Positions 25,600 to 34,176 of a DNA stretch of 64,000 bases are shown here, one piece after another (the first letter of the stretch is position 1; every line of letters starts with the position of its first letter). The notes below the pieces were generated by a model. The model was not told where the DNA came from, made no database searches, and was given only the letters and a program-made list of their open reading frames with translations. The DNA is from JANNSX01 sp963741525 (GTDB lineage: Bacteria > Pseudomonadota > Alphaproteobacteria > Rhizobiales > Hyphomicrobiaceae), in contig CAVUIW010000003.1 of the NCBI GenBank assembly GCA_963741525.1, forward strand, positions 41,365-105,364. Direction: 5' to 3'. Position numbers and translations under genes: made by a program.

Positions 25600-26552
25600 G
25601 CGATTTCGAGATCATCGGCATCGACCTCATCCGGCCGCATCTCGACCGCAAAAAGGTCATCGAGGCCGTGAAGGAGGCGCTGATCCTGCAGGCCGAGGGC
25701 AAGGTGCAGTCGCCGATGCCGGGGCAGCTGATCTTCAAGGAGCCCTATGGCGATTGCCATATCAAGTACGGCCATGCGGCGGGCGCCAAGACCTTCACCA
25801 TCAAGATCGCCAACGGCTTCTTCGAGAACACGAAGCGCGGGCTGCCGGCGAACCACGGCATGATCCTGGTGTTCAGCGCCGAAACGGGCGCGCCCAAAGT
25901 GCTGTTCAAGGACGAAGGCTGGATGACGGCCTGGCGGACGGCGGCGGCAACCGTCATCGCGGCCCAAGTGCTGGCGCCCAAACAAATCATGTCTGTCGGC
26001 ATCTTTGGCGCGGGCTTGCAAGCAAGCCTCACTGCGGAATGGCTTCAAGAGGTGCTCGGGCCACAGAGGATGATCTTCTGGGCACGCGACGCGCAGAAGG
26101 CCGCGACGCTTGCCGCCGAGCATCGCGCAGCGGGGCGGGATGCATGGGCGGCAGCTGACGTAAGCGGGCTGCTCAATGCCGCGAACATCATCATCACCGC
26201 TACGCCCTCGCACACTGCTCTGTTCTCAGCCGATCAGGTGCGCCCGGGTACCCACATCGTTGCCCTCGGCGCCGACACGCCGGGCAAGCAGGAGGTGCCG
26301 GAGGCGCTGTTCAAGCGCATAAGCCATGTCGTCTGCGATGATGTCGCCCAATGCGTCGATCACGGCGACTTCGGTTTCGCGGTACGCTCGGGGGCGCTGC
26401 CGGCGCACCACGCCGTGATGCTCGGCGATGTGCTCTCCGGCAAGTTGAAGCTCGAGCGCAAGTCCGACGACATCACGCTCGCCGACTTGACCGGCATCGC
26501 CGCCGAGGACATCGCGATTTCGGGACTGTTCTCGCGGGTGATGGGGTTGTGA
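25596..26552 (+). CDS. Ornithine cyclodeaminase / mu-crystallin family protein
   Basis: 318 residues from the ATG at 25596, which overlaps the aminotransferase stop (ATGA). Family features: AEGKVQSPMPGQLIFKEPYGDCHIKYG, KTFTIKIANGFFEN (the substrate Lys region), DEGWMTAWRTAAATVIAAQVLAP, and the Rossmann motif SVGIFGAGLQASLTAEWL. Further on are IIITATPSHTALF and HIVALGADTPGKQEV. Members are NAD(P)-linked enzymes: ornithine cyclodeaminase, ketimine reductase, alanine or opine dehydrogenases. Which one applies here cannot be told from the sequence. With PhzF and the aminotransferase it makes a tight three-gene operon. Confidence 0.88.
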   Translation: MSDFEIIGIDLIRPHLDRKKVIEAVKEALILQAEGKVQSPMPGQLIFKEPYGDCHIKYGHAAGAKTFTIKIANGFFENTKRGLPANHGMILVFSAETGAPKVLFKDEGWMTAWRTAAATVIAAQVLAPKQIMSVGIFGAGLQASLTAEWLQEVLGPQRMIFWARDAQKAATLAAEHRAAGRDAWAAADVSGLLNAANIIITATPSHTALFSADQVRPGTHIVALGADTPGKQEVPEALFKRISHVVCDDVAQCVDHGDFGFAVRSGALPAHHAVMLGDVLSGKLKLERKSDDITLADLTGIAAEDIAISGLFSRVMGL

Positions 26553-26574
26553 CAGTGAGCACACTCCAACCCCC

Positions 26575-26691
26575 GTCATGCTGGCGAAGGCCAGCGTCCC
26601 TCCAAGCCGAAGTGGAGCAAGGTATTGCCGCTCGGCACGGGCGTATTCCAACCTCGGTCTGGATGGCATTCCGGCCTTCGCCGGAATGACG
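26575..26691. repeat. Palindromic intergenic repeat (CGTCAT...CCGGCCTTCGCCGG type)
   Basis: About 117 bp bounded by inverted ends: CGTCATGCTGGCGAAGGCCAG on the left and CCGGCCTTCGCCGGAATGACG on the right. The right half is a hairpin (CATTCCGG-CCTTCG-CCGGAATG, 26668-26689). The same CCGGCCTTCGCCGG core occurs inside the second RHS gene near 62802. A REP/BIME-like unit between two co-directional genes. Confidence 0.75.
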
Positions 26692-26732
26692 AAGAAGTGG
26701 CGAGCGCATGACTGGTCGACTATCCTCCCACC

Positions 26733-27191
26733 ATGCCCTTGAGCATCCGCACCGCCACGATTGCCGACGCTGATGCGATCGCAGCAGTTTTTTCGCCGTC
26801 ACGGCGGCTCCTGAAATTCCTGCCGGAGCTACACACGGTCGAGGAGGATCGCTGGTTCATCGAGAATGTGATCCTCAGGGAGTGCGAAGTGACGATGGCC
26901 CTCAGCCGAAACCGCATCGCCGCATTCCTGGCGCGCGATGGCTCCGAGATCCGCCTGCTCCACACCCATCCCGCGCTCATCGGCCAGGGCGTCGGCAGCC
27001 TGCTCGTCCACAATGCCAAGGCGCGTGGGCCCGGCATGCTCGAGCTGTGGTGCTTCCAGGCCAACGACCGGGCACGCCGGTTCTACGAGCGGCATGACTT
27101 TGCCGCGGTGGAATTCAGCAATGGCGAGCGCAATGAAGAGAAGACCCCGGATGTGAGGTATAGGTGGGTGCGTTCACCTGTCGAGACGTAG
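26733..27191 (+). CDS. GNAT-family N-acetyltransferase
   Basis: 152 residues with the GNAT order: an N-terminal IRTATIADADAIAAVFSPSR, central strands (MALSRNRIAAFLARDGSEIRLLHTHPALIGQGVGSLLVHNAKARG, including the Q/RxxGxG/A acetyl-CoA loop as GQGVGS) and the C-terminal LELWCFQANDRARRFYERHDF. It acetylates an unknown amine or protein. It is 15 bp upstream of the ureohydrolase start, so it is probably co-transcribed with it. A palindromic repeat separates it from the upstream operon. Confidence 0.87.
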   Translation: MPLSIRTATIADADAIAAVFSPSRRLLKFLPELHTVEEDRWFIENVILRECEVTMALSRNRIAAFLARDGSEIRLLHTHPALIGQGVGSLLVHNAKARGPGMLELWCFQANDRARRFYERHDFAAVEFSNGERNEEKTPDVRYRWVRSPVET

Positions 27192-27205
27192 TAGAGGACG
27201 ATCCC

Positions 27206-28102
27206 ATGCCCACCACCACCCTCACCACCTTCATGGACGTGCCCTACGTCCCCGACATCGCGGCCATCGATGCCGATATCGTCATCCAGGGCGCGCCGTT
27301 CGATCTGGCGACCACCCTCCGGCCCGGCACGCGCTTCGGGCCCAATGCCGTTCGGACCGCGACGGCCGGCCTGCACTGGGAGCCCCTGCGCTGGCCCTGG
27401 ACGTTCGATGTCTACGAGCGCAAGCGGATCGTCGATCGCGGCAATGTCGAATTTGCCTTTGCCGACATGGCCGGCATGGCCGCCGCGCTCCAGCGCGACA
27501 CGGAGGCGATCCTCACCAAGGGCGCGCGCGTGCTGACGCTCGGCGGCGATCATTACATCACGCTGCCGCTGCTGCGCGCCCACGCCGCCAAGCACGGCCC
27601 GCTCGCCTTCATCCAGTTCGACGCCCATTGCGATACCGACGACGCCGCGTTCGATCACCACGGCGTCATGTTCCACAAGGCGGTTGGGGAAAAGCTGATC
27701 GACCCAGCGCATGCGGTCCAGGTCGGCATCCGCACGTGGTACGATCCGGCAACCCACAAATTCAAAGTGATCGACGCCGATCGCGCGACCGAGCTCGGCC
27801 CCAAGCAAACCGCCGCGAAAATCCGCACCATCGTCGGCGACCGGCCGGTCTACCTCACTTTCGACATCGACGGCCTCGATCCGGCCTTCGCACCAGGCAC
27901 CGGTACGCCGGTCGCGGGCGGTCTATCGACCAACTTCGCCTTGCAGATGCTGCGCGCGCTCATCGGCCTCAACATCATCGGCGCCGACCTCGTCGAGGTG
28001 TCGCCGCCTTATGATCCGGCGGGGGTCACGGCGCTCGCGGGCGCCACCGTCGCACTCGATCTGTTGCACGTGATGGCATCGACCGGGCGCACCGTCACAT
28101 AG
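27206..28102 (+). CDS. Agmatinase/arginase-family ureohydrolase
   Basis: 298 residues from ATG 27206. The binuclear manganese ligands are visible: His in TLGGDHYITLPLL, Asp/His/Asp in QFDAHCDTDD, and Asp-Ile-Asp in LTFDIDGLDPAFAPGTGTPVAGG. The N-terminal GAPFDLATTLRPGTRFGPNAVR is the agmatinase/guanidino-acid amidinohydrolase signature. It hydrolyses a guanidino compound to an amine and urea; agmatine, guanidinobutyrate, guanidinopropionate and similar substrates remain possible. Its last 94 bp overlap tail-to-tail with the molybdopterin oxidoreductase gene. Confidence 0.92.
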   Translation: MPTTTLTTFMDVPYVPDIAAIDADIVIQGAPFDLATTLRPGTRFGPNAVRTATAGLHWEPLRWPWTFDVYERKRIVDRGNVEFAFADMAGMAAALQRDTEAILTKGARVLTLGGDHYITLPLLRAHAAKHGPLAFIQFDAHCDTDDAAFDHHGVMFHKAVGEKLIDPAHAVQVGIRTWYDPATHKFKVIDADRATELGPKQTAAKIRTIVGDRPVYLTFDIDGLDPAFAPGTGTPVAGGLSTNFALQMLRALIGLNIIGADLVEVSPPYDPAGVTALAGATVALDLLHVMASTGRTVT

Positions 28103-30027
28103 CACTCGTTGTAGGCCGGCTGGCCCTCGGGCGACCAGCGCGACGCGGTCAGGTGGTTCATCTCGGCCGCCGTCTCGGCCGGCGCCCCCCACCACTTGCC
28201 TTCGAACACCGCGACGCCCGGACGCAAGCCATCGGCGATGCGGACGCGCACCTGCATGCGGCCGGAGGCGTTCGCGAGCTCCACATAGTCAGCCTGCTCG
28301 AGTCCCAGCCGCTCCGCATCGGCGGCGCTCACCTGCACTGTCGGCTCGCCCTGCGACTGGCGCTGGCGCGGCATGTTGGCGAAGGAGGAGTTGAGGAAGT
28401 AGTGGGACTTCGGCGTCAATAACTGCAGATGGCCCTCCGGCACCGGCGCAGGCGCCGCGATCGGCTCGCCCGTGAGCTTCAACGGCTTGGCGAGGACCTC
28501 GATGGCGGGACGCGGTGGTGGAAACGCGCGCCAGCCCTGCTCTTGCAGCGCCTTCAGAGACCAGCCGTCCGGCAGCACGGACGCGGCGATCTCCTCATCG
28601 CTCTCGCGCAGTGCCGGATGATCGAGCCCCATGCGCTCAGCCAACGCCCGCATGACCCAGCCGGAGCTTTTGGCTTCGCCCATCGGCGCGACCGCCGGCA
28701 TGTTGGCCGAAACATAGTGATGCCCCCACGCGCCTTGCACATCGACATGCTCGAGCTGGATGGTCGCGGGAAGAACGATGTCGGCATAGCGGGCCGTATC
28801 GGTGATGAAATGCTCGGCGACCACGGTAAAGAGGTCCTCGCGGGCGAGCGCGCGCTTGACGCGGTTGCTATCGATCTGGGTCGCCGCCGGATTGCCCGAC
28901 CAGACCATCAATCCCTTGACCGGCAGCGCCAGGCTCGCATCGCTCAGCACCTCGCCGAGCCTCGCCATGTCGAGGCTGCGCGGATTGCCCTTGATGAGAT
29001 CGGGCCGCGACGCCTTGGTCTCATCGAGCAGCGCATAATAGAGCACCGAAAGCCCGCCGCCCTTGTGCCGCCAATGGCCGCCGAGAATAGACAGCGCCGA
29101 GAGCTGGCGCACATAGGCTTCGCCCATCACCGTTTGTTGCGGGGCGATGCCTGAGCGTATCAACGCTGGCCGCGCCTTGCCGAACATGCGAGCCAGCGTC
29201 ACGATATCTTCGGACGCAAGCCCCGTTGCTTCCGCCGCACGCTCTGGCGTCCACGGCGCGACCGCCGCCCGATAGGCGTCGAGATCGGCGACCCAGAGGC
29301 GGGCCAGCTCCAGATCCGCAAGCCCCTCCTCCAACAACACGCGTCCCATCGCCGCCGCCAACACGGCGTCCGAGCCCGGCCGCGGCGCCAGATGCCAATC
29401 CGCCTGCCGCGTCGTGCGCGTGGCGCGCGGATCGATGGCAATGATCTTGGCGCCCTTCTTCTTTCGCGCCTCCTCGATGAAATGCCATTGGTGATGGCCT
29501 GTCGTGAGGATGTTCTGCCCCCACAGGATGATCAGCTCGGCCTCTGGCGTTTCCTCTGGATCAACACCGATAGGATGGCCTTGGGCCGCGAGCGCCGACA
29601 CCAACTCGCCGCAGACATTGCCGTGGATAAGGCTCGCGCCTAACGCATGAAACAGCCGCATCGGTGCCTGGCGCTGCACGATGCCCATGGAACCCAGGTA
29701 CCAGAACGGCATCAGCGCCTCGGCGCCGTCGCTCGCGATGGTCGCCTTGAAGCGGGCCGCGATCGTGTCGAGCGCTTCATCCCAGGAGATACGCTCGAAT
29801 GTGCCTTCGCCCTTGGCGCCCGTGCGCCGCATCGGATGCAGGACGCGCCCCGGCGCCGTCAGCCGCTGCTCGTAGTCGCGGAGTTTCGCGCAGAGCACCC
29901 CGCGCGTGATCGGATGCGCCTTGTCGCCGGCGACGCCGGTCACGCGCCCGTCCTCGACGGTCGCGATCCAGGCGCAGCTGTCCATGCAGTCGACCGGGCA
30001 GACGCCCTTGACGTGTTGGGTGGACAT
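28009..30027 (-). CDS. Molybdopterin-dependent oxidoreductase (BisC/anaerobic dehydrogenase family)
   Basis: 672 residues from ATG 30027 (MSTQHVKGVCPVDCMDSCAW). A 4Fe-4S site is formed by the CxxxCxxxC near residue 10 and the Cys of GVLCAK near 45. Molybdopterin domains follow (FERISWDEALDTIAARF; LIILWGQNILTTGHHQWHFIEEARKKKGAKIIAIDPR; the C-terminal dinucleotide-binding part FLNSSFANMPRQRQSQGEP). No Tat signal is seen, so it is probably cytoplasmic. The substrate is unknown. The start was chosen at the Fe-S motif; the longer frame to 30135 has no similarity. The C-terminus overlaps the convergent ureohydrolase gene by 94 bp. Confidence 0.9.
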   Translation of the reverse strand: MSTQHVKGVCPVDCMDSCAWIATVEDGRVTGVAGDKAHPITRGVLCAKLRDYEQRLTAPGRVLHPMRRTGAKGEGTFERISWDEALDTIAARFKATIASDGAEALMPFWYLGSMGIVQRQAPMRLFHALGASLIHGNVCGELVSALAAQGHPIGVDPEETPEAELIILWGQNILTTGHHQWHFIEEARKKKGAKIIAIDPRATRTTRQADWHLAPRPGSDAVLAAAMGRVLLEEGLADLELARLWVADLDAYRAAVAPWTPERAAEATGLASEDIVTLARMFGKARPALIRSGIAPQQTVMGEAYVRQLSALSILGGHWRHKGGGLSVLYYALLDETKASRPDLIKGNPRSLDMARLGEVLSDASLALPVKGLMVWSGNPAATQIDSNRVKRALAREDLFTVVAEHFITDTARYADIVLPATIQLEHVDVQGAWGHHYVSANMPAVAPMGEAKSSGWVMRALAERMGLDHPALRESDEEIAASVLPDGWSLKALQEQGWRAFPPPRPAIEVLAKPLKLTGEPIAAPAPVPEGHLQLLTPKSHYFLNSSFANMPRQRQSQGEPTVQVSAADAERLGLEQADYVELANASGRMQVRVRIADGLRPGVAVFEGKWWGAPAETAAEMNHLTASRWSPEGQPAYNECYVTVRPVDAITCNRSSATVAPASAVTPAGS

Positions 30028-30128
30028 GAGGCGGGCCTCCATCGCTTGTGGCGAGCCATGGTGGCACGAATTGGCGCGTCTGTGAAAGCTGTTAAGCTCG
30101 TTGCGCCCATCAACCAGGGGAGAATTCG

Positions 30129-30683
30129 ATGCCACGCCTCACCGTTCCCGGCCCCGAAGGGCTCGCCCCCGACGAGCGGCGCGTCTGGGACATGATCGCG
30201 AGCGGCCCGCGCGGCCGGGTCGAGGGGCCGCTCCGGATCTGGGTGAAGAGCCCGGGCCTCGCCGAGACGGCGCAAGCGCTTGGTGCATTCTGCCGCTTCG
30301 GCTCGAGCTTGGTCCCGCGCCTCTCCGAGCTCGCCATTCTCATCACCGGCGCGCACTGGAAGGCGAAGTTCGAGTGGCACTCGCATCTGCCGCTGGCGCT
30401 GGCGGCAGGTCTTTCGGAAGCCGTTGCCGAGAACATTCGTCTCGGTCAGAAACCAGCCTTCGAGCGAGAGGACGAAGCGGCGGTCTACGCTTTCGCGACG
30501 GACCTCATCACCACCCGGCGGTTAAGCGAGGCGACCTACCAACGCGCCATTGCGGCGCTCGGCGAGCGTGGCACCATCGATCTCGTCGGCATCCTCGGCT
30601 ACTACGCGCTCGTCTCGATGACGCTCAATGCCTTCGAGGTGCCGTTGCCGGACGGCGTGAGCGATCCGTTTGCAGAGACCTAA
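30129..30683 (+). CDS. Carboxymuconolactone decarboxylase (CMD) family protein
   Basis: 184 residues with the CMD/AhpD helical pattern: GPLRIWVKSPGLAETAQALGAFCRFGSSLVPRLSELAILITGAHWKAKFEWHSHLPLALAAGLSEAVAENI and FATDLITTRRLSEATYQRAIAALGERGTIDLVGILGYYALVSMTLNAF. The AhpD-like CxxC is absent; the E/H-rich segment (EWHSH) resembles the catalytic region of gamma-CMD relatives. GGGGAG precedes the ATG by about 7 bp. The stop adjoins the convergent FAD oxidoreductase stop without a gap. Role unknown; such proteins often sit beside oxidases. Confidence 0.85.
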   Translation: MPRLTVPGPEGLAPDERRVWDMIASGPRGRVEGPLRIWVKSPGLAETAQALGAFCRFGSSLVPRLSELAILITGAHWKAKFEWHSHLPLALAAGLSEAVAENIRLGQKPAFEREDEAAVYAFATDLITTRRLSEATYQRAIAALGERGTIDLVGILGYYALVSMTLNAFEVPLPDGVSDPFAET

Positions 30684-32066
30684 CTACGCCGGCTTGTAGC
30701 TCGCGGGCTTCAGCGCGACGAGCGCGCGTGTGATCGGTCCCGCCTTGCGTCCCAAGTGATCGAGACGATCCTGCCGCTCGATCGCCGCGCGTACCATATG
30801 CGCTCCGACGTAGCGGAACGGCTCTGGGGGAAAGCCCGGATTGGGTGGCCGGACAAGCGGAGAGCTAGCCCACTCATCCTTCGTATCCAAGGCGAGCGAA
30901 GCCAGCATCTTTGAGCCCATCCGCGACAACACCACGCCCGAGCCCGAATAGCCGAAGCCATAGAGAATATCGGGATAGCCAGCGAGGCGGCCGAACATCG
31001 GCAAGCCGTCCTTCGAGCGATCGATCGGCCCGGCCCAGGTTCCGGCAACCGGAAGATCCGCGAGTTCCGGCTGGAACATGCCGAGCACACCGCGCAACTC
31101 GGCGAGCGGCCGCCGCGCGCCCTTTCGCGCCGCATCGATCCGGTCGCCGAATGGCAGCCGCCCCCCCGATTTCGTGATACCGATCCGGCCGTCCACCGTC
31201 GTCCGGCAGCTCGCGATGAAGACACGTGAGTCAACCATCGCGGGCACTTCCGTGAAGCCCGCCGCCGCGATCGCCTCGGGCGCCGGCTCGGTGACGAGGC
31301 CGTCAGTGCACATGATCATCGCGGCCGGCGCCAATTCCGGGATGGACAGCGACCACGCATAGGTGGCAAGGATAACCTTGCGGGCGGCAATCGTTCCCGT
31401 CGGCGTCACGACCGACGGCGGCTTGCCACGGCCGAGCCGCGTCATGCGCGTGCCCTCATGGATGACGACGCCCATCTCGAGCGCGACACGCCGGAGGCCC
31501 CGCACCAAACGGGCCGGCTGGATCAGCGCGTTCGAACGGTCGCGCACGCCCGCAACGAAAGCGGGACTGCCGGTCATCTGCTCGATGTCGTTTCCCGTCA
31601 GTACGTCGTAGAGGTCGACATTGTGCTTCACCAGGGCGTCGATGGCCGCGCGCCAATGACCCGATTGCGCCTCGCAAGTCGCACCCCAGATCGAGCCACC
31701 GCCCTGCCAGGCGACATCGATGCGATGAGCTTCGGCGAACCGGCGGATATCCTCGATTGTCCCGGTCGAGGCGTGGCAGAGCCGCAACGCTTCCAAGGTG
31801 CCAGCGAGCCGCTCCAACATGCTGAAGCCCACCCAGAGCGACACCAGCATGCCGGCATTGGCGCCGCTCGCGCCCGCCCCGCAGATGTCCTTCTCGATTA
31901 CGATGATGTCGAGCGAAGGATCGCGAGACTTGAGTTCGATTGCCGTCCACAGGCCCGTATAGCCGCCGCCGACGATCGCTACGTCGGCACGCCGGTCGCC
32001 GTCGAGGGGGGCAAGTGGTTCCCCCCGCTCCTCCGCTAGCACCTGCTTCAGCCAGAAGCTCATCAT
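30684..32066 (-). CDS. FAD-dependent amine/amino-acid oxidase (DAO superfamily, PuuB/OrdL-like)
   Basis: 460 residues. The N-terminal FAD fold has ADVAIVGGGYTGLWTAIELKSRDPSLDIIVIEKDICGAGASGANAGM. The substrate domain is of DAO type (KVILATYAWSLSIPELAPA), and the C-terminal FAD contact is GYPDILYGFGYSGSGVVLSRMGSKMLASL. This layout matches gamma-glutamylputrescine oxidase and related oxidases of amines or N-alkyl amino acids. Start is MM at 32066; either Met works. Divergent from the class IV transaminase gene, with 215 bp between them holding no clear operator. Confidence 0.88.
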   Translation of the reverse strand: MMSFWLKQVLAEERGEPLAPLDGDRRADVAIVGGGYTGLWTAIELKSRDPSLDIIVIEKDICGAGASGANAGMLVSLWVGFSMLERLAGTLEALRLCHASTGTIEDIRRFAEAHRIDVAWQGGGSIWGATCEAQSGHWRAAIDALVKHNVDLYDVLTGNDIEQMTGSPAFVAGVRDRSNALIQPARLVRGLRRVALEMGVVIHEGTRMTRLGRGKPPSVVTPTGTIAARKVILATYAWSLSIPELAPAAMIMCTDGLVTEPAPEAIAAAGFTEVPAMVDSRVFIASCRTTVDGRIGITKSGGRLPFGDRIDAARKGARRPLAELRGVLGMFQPELADLPVAGTWAGPIDRSKDGLPMFGRLAGYPDILYGFGYSGSGVVLSRMGSKMLASLALDTKDEWASSPLVRPPNPGFPPEPFRYVGAHMVRAAIERQDRLDHLGRKAGPITRALVALKPASYKPA

Positions 32067-32281
32067 GCGGATTTCCTCGTGGCGCGGCTCGTGCCGGAAC
32101 CACTATTCCCGCACGCCTGCCGGATCGCGACATCACTCTATCCCGCCCGGCGCTCACCCATCAGCCGGTCCGTGGCGCATATCTGTGCCCGACTCAAAGC
32201 ATGGCACCGCGCGATTTCCAATGGCTCAGCCGCGATTGAGACGATAGTCTTACTGCGCAATCGGGAACGGAGTCGCGCGCC

Positions 32282-33244
32282 ATGACCTATACCGACCACA
32301 TCTTCACCGGCTATCACCGCCGCCTCGCCGAGCTCGAGGCGAGCAGCAATCCCTTGAACCACGGCGTCGCCTACATCGCGGGCGAGTACGTGCCGGTCAA
32401 CGAGGCGCGCATTCCCATGATGGACCAGGGGTTCCTCAAGGGCGATCTCACCTATGACGTGCCAGCCGTCTGGGACGGCCGCTACTTCCGGCTCGACGAT
32501 CACCTCGACCGCTTCGACGCCAGCTGTGCGAAGATGCGTTACACCAGCCGCATGCCGCGCCAGGAACTGCGCGACCGTCTCGTCGAGATGGTCGCCATGA
32601 GTGGCATTCGCGATGCCTTCGTGATGATGATCGTCACGCGAGGCCTCAAGTATCTCCGGCAATACGCGCCTGAGGATTGCCCGAATGCCACCTACCTCTT
32701 CGTGATCCCCTATGTCTGGGTGATGGACGAGGCGACGCAAAAGACCGGTGGCGAAGCGGTTGTCACGCGTACGGTCAGGCGCACGCCGCCCGGCGCCTTC
32801 GACCCGACCGTCAAGAACCTGCAATGGGGCGACTTCACACGCGGCATGCTGGAGGCGCGCGACCGTGGCGCCACGTATCCAATCCTGACCGACGGCGACA
32901 CGAACATCACCGAGGGCGCGGGCTACAACGTCGTGATCGTGAAGGATCGCCAGCTCTACTCAGCGAAAAAGGGTGTGCTCGAGGGTGTGACGCGCAAGAC
33001 CGTGTTCGAGGTCGCGGACAAGCTCGGCTACAAGCCGCATCTCGACGATGTGCCGGTGAGCCTCGCCTACGAGGCGGACGAGATCATGTTCGTTACCACG
33101 GCCGGCGGCGTCATGCCGGTGACGCAACTCGATGGCGCGCCGATTGGCGGTGGTGAGGTCGGGCCGATCACGAAGGAGATCTGGAAGGGCTATTGGGACG
33201 CCCACTATGACCCGAAGCTCTCCTTCGGCATCAACTATTATTGA
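32282..33244 (+). CDS. Fold-type IV PLP aminotransferase, similar to (R)-selective amine transaminases
   Basis: 320 residues. From GVAYIAGEYVPVNEARIPMMDQGFLKGDLTYDV through VKNLQWGDFTRGMLEARDRGA, ILTDGDTNITEGAGYNVVIVKD, LEGVTRKTVFEVADKLGY and MFVTTAGGVMPVTQLDG, the order matches class IV aminotransferases. The line VKNLQWGD, the TYDV after the DQG and GxTRKTV recall the Arthrobacter-type (R)-amine:pyruvate transaminases as I remember them. The PLP lysine is that of VKNLQW. Probably cytoplasmic amine or D-amino acid deamination, consistent with the divergent FAD amine oxidase. A branched-chain or D-alanine aminotransferase role cannot be excluded. Confidence 0.85.
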   Translation: MTYTDHIFTGYHRRLAELEASSNPLNHGVAYIAGEYVPVNEARIPMMDQGFLKGDLTYDVPAVWDGRYFRLDDHLDRFDASCAKMRYTSRMPRQELRDRLVEMVAMSGIRDAFVMMIVTRGLKYLRQYAPEDCPNATYLFVIPYVWVMDEATQKTGGEAVVTRTVRRTPPGAFDPTVKNLQWGDFTRGMLEARDRGATYPILTDGDTNITEGAGYNVVIVKDRQLYSAKKGVLEGVTRKTVFEVADKLGYKPHLDDVPVSLAYEADEIMFVTTAGGVMPVTQLDGAPIGGGEVGPITKEIWKGYWDAHYDPKLSFGINYY

Positions 33245-33251
33245 GCGATGA

Positions 33252-33296
33252 TCTAGAGCATTTTCCGATCCTACGGAATCGGAAGAATGCTCTAGA
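33252..33296. repeat. Palindromic repeat, TCTAGAGCATTTTCCGAT arms
   Basis: Arms 33252-33269 and 33278-33296 (ATCGGAAGAATGCTCTAGA) pair almost fully around an 8-nt loop, 8 bp after the transaminase stop. This repeat type is widespread in Hyphomicrobiales genomes. It may also end transcription of the transaminase gene. Confidence 0.8.
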
Positions 33297-33309
33297 CCTT
33301 TGCTTTGAC

Positions 33310-33359
33310 GCACTTTCTTTCGACCAACCGGTGTCCACTTAGTCGGAAAGTGCTCTAGT
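33310..33359. repeat. Palindromic repeat, GCACTTTC...GAAAGTGC arms
   Basis: GCACTTTCTTTCGAC at 33310 pairs with GTCGGAAAGTGC ending at 33353, with an ACCGGTGTCCACTT centre, followed by CTAG. A related centre (ACCGGTTTCCACTT) lies in the repeat at 34621-34670. Confidence 0.75.
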
Positions 33360-33452
33360 AGGGTGGGTCGAGGAACGAGACCCAACAGATCAGAACTGCG
33401 AGCCGATGTCGGGTCTGCCCCCGGACCTAGTCCGGGGTTGACCCAACCTACG
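33358..33452. repeat. Inverted repeat GTAGGGTGGGTC...GACCCAACCTAC
   Basis: The left end GTAGGGTGGGTC (33358-33369) and the right GACCCAACCTAC (about 33440-33451) are inverted, with an internal GGGTC/GACCC hairpin. A REP-like unit next to the previous two, filling the gap between convergent genes. Confidence 0.65.
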
Positions 33453-33466
33453 ACGAGGCGCCGGCT

Positions 33467-34108
33467 TCATCCCTTGTCCTCGACTCCGATGATAAACAGC
33501 ACCGTGTAGTCCTGCTTGCTGCAGTCTTCGACCGCCGGCATCTCGGTACCCGGCTTTACGGGGAAGTTGTTGCGAAGCACATTCGCCGGCGTGCAGAGCT
33601 TGCCGGGCGCTGCCGGCCGATAGCGCGCCGAGCGGCACTTCAGATGCGTCACGTCGTAGATGGTCGCGCCTTTGTCGAGCTCCCAGCGCTGCGTGCCCGT
33701 CTGATCCTTGGGATGGATCGTCAGCACCCCCACCGTCTCGCGGGCGCCGGAAACCAGATACTTGCCGGGCGGCATCCCGTAGCCCGGATGCTCCATGATG
33801 AGGCCGTTCTCGTCGAGCCACCAATCATCCTGGTTGAACTTCCAAGCCGATGGCGAGAAACCGACGGCTTTCAGGATGTCGAAGTATTTGAGCCAGACGC
33901 CGCGTGGGCCCGGATCGATGGGCCACAACCCCCAATTCTCGGCGCCCGTGCCGCTGGTCGCCGTGGGGCCCGCCAGCGCCGCGATGTATTGGACCGAAAT
34001 GGGCTTGAACTTGGTTTCCGCCTGTGCGGATGGGCTACCGGCGAGGGCAAGGCCTGCGACGGCCGCCAGGAGGCTCAGCGCCCGGAAAAACCTTCTTACG
34101 ACGCTCAT
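33467..34108 (-). CDS. Exported protein of unknown function
   Basis: 213 residues from ATG 34108. A clear signal peptide (MSVVRRFFRALSLLAAVAGLALAGSPSAQA) precedes ETKFKPISVQYIAALAGPTATSGTGAENWGLWPIDPGPRGVWLKYF. The mature part is rich in Trp, Gly and Pro and has three cysteines (LKCRSARY, GKLCTP, EDCSKQDY). I recognise no domain. It probably acts in the periplasm. It is separated by 68 bp from the ridA-like gene upstream on the same strand and could be the tail of that operon; nothing links it to the CoA pathway by sequence. Confidence 0.8.
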   Translation of the reverse strand: MSVVRRFFRALSLLAAVAGLALAGSPSAQAETKFKPISVQYIAALAGPTATSGTGAENWGLWPIDPGPRGVWLKYFDILKAVGFSPSAWKFNQDDWWLDENGLIMEHPGYGMPPGKYLVSGARETVGVLTIHPKDQTGTQRWELDKGATIYDVTHLKCRSARYRPAAPGKLCTPANVLRNNFPVKPGTEMPAVEDCSKQDYTVLFIIGVEDKG

Positions 34109-34176
34109 TTGCCCGCTCCTTGTGGCCTGAAATTGCACTCAGCAGCCTGCAATACGACCTGTCAAGACGATCGGAC

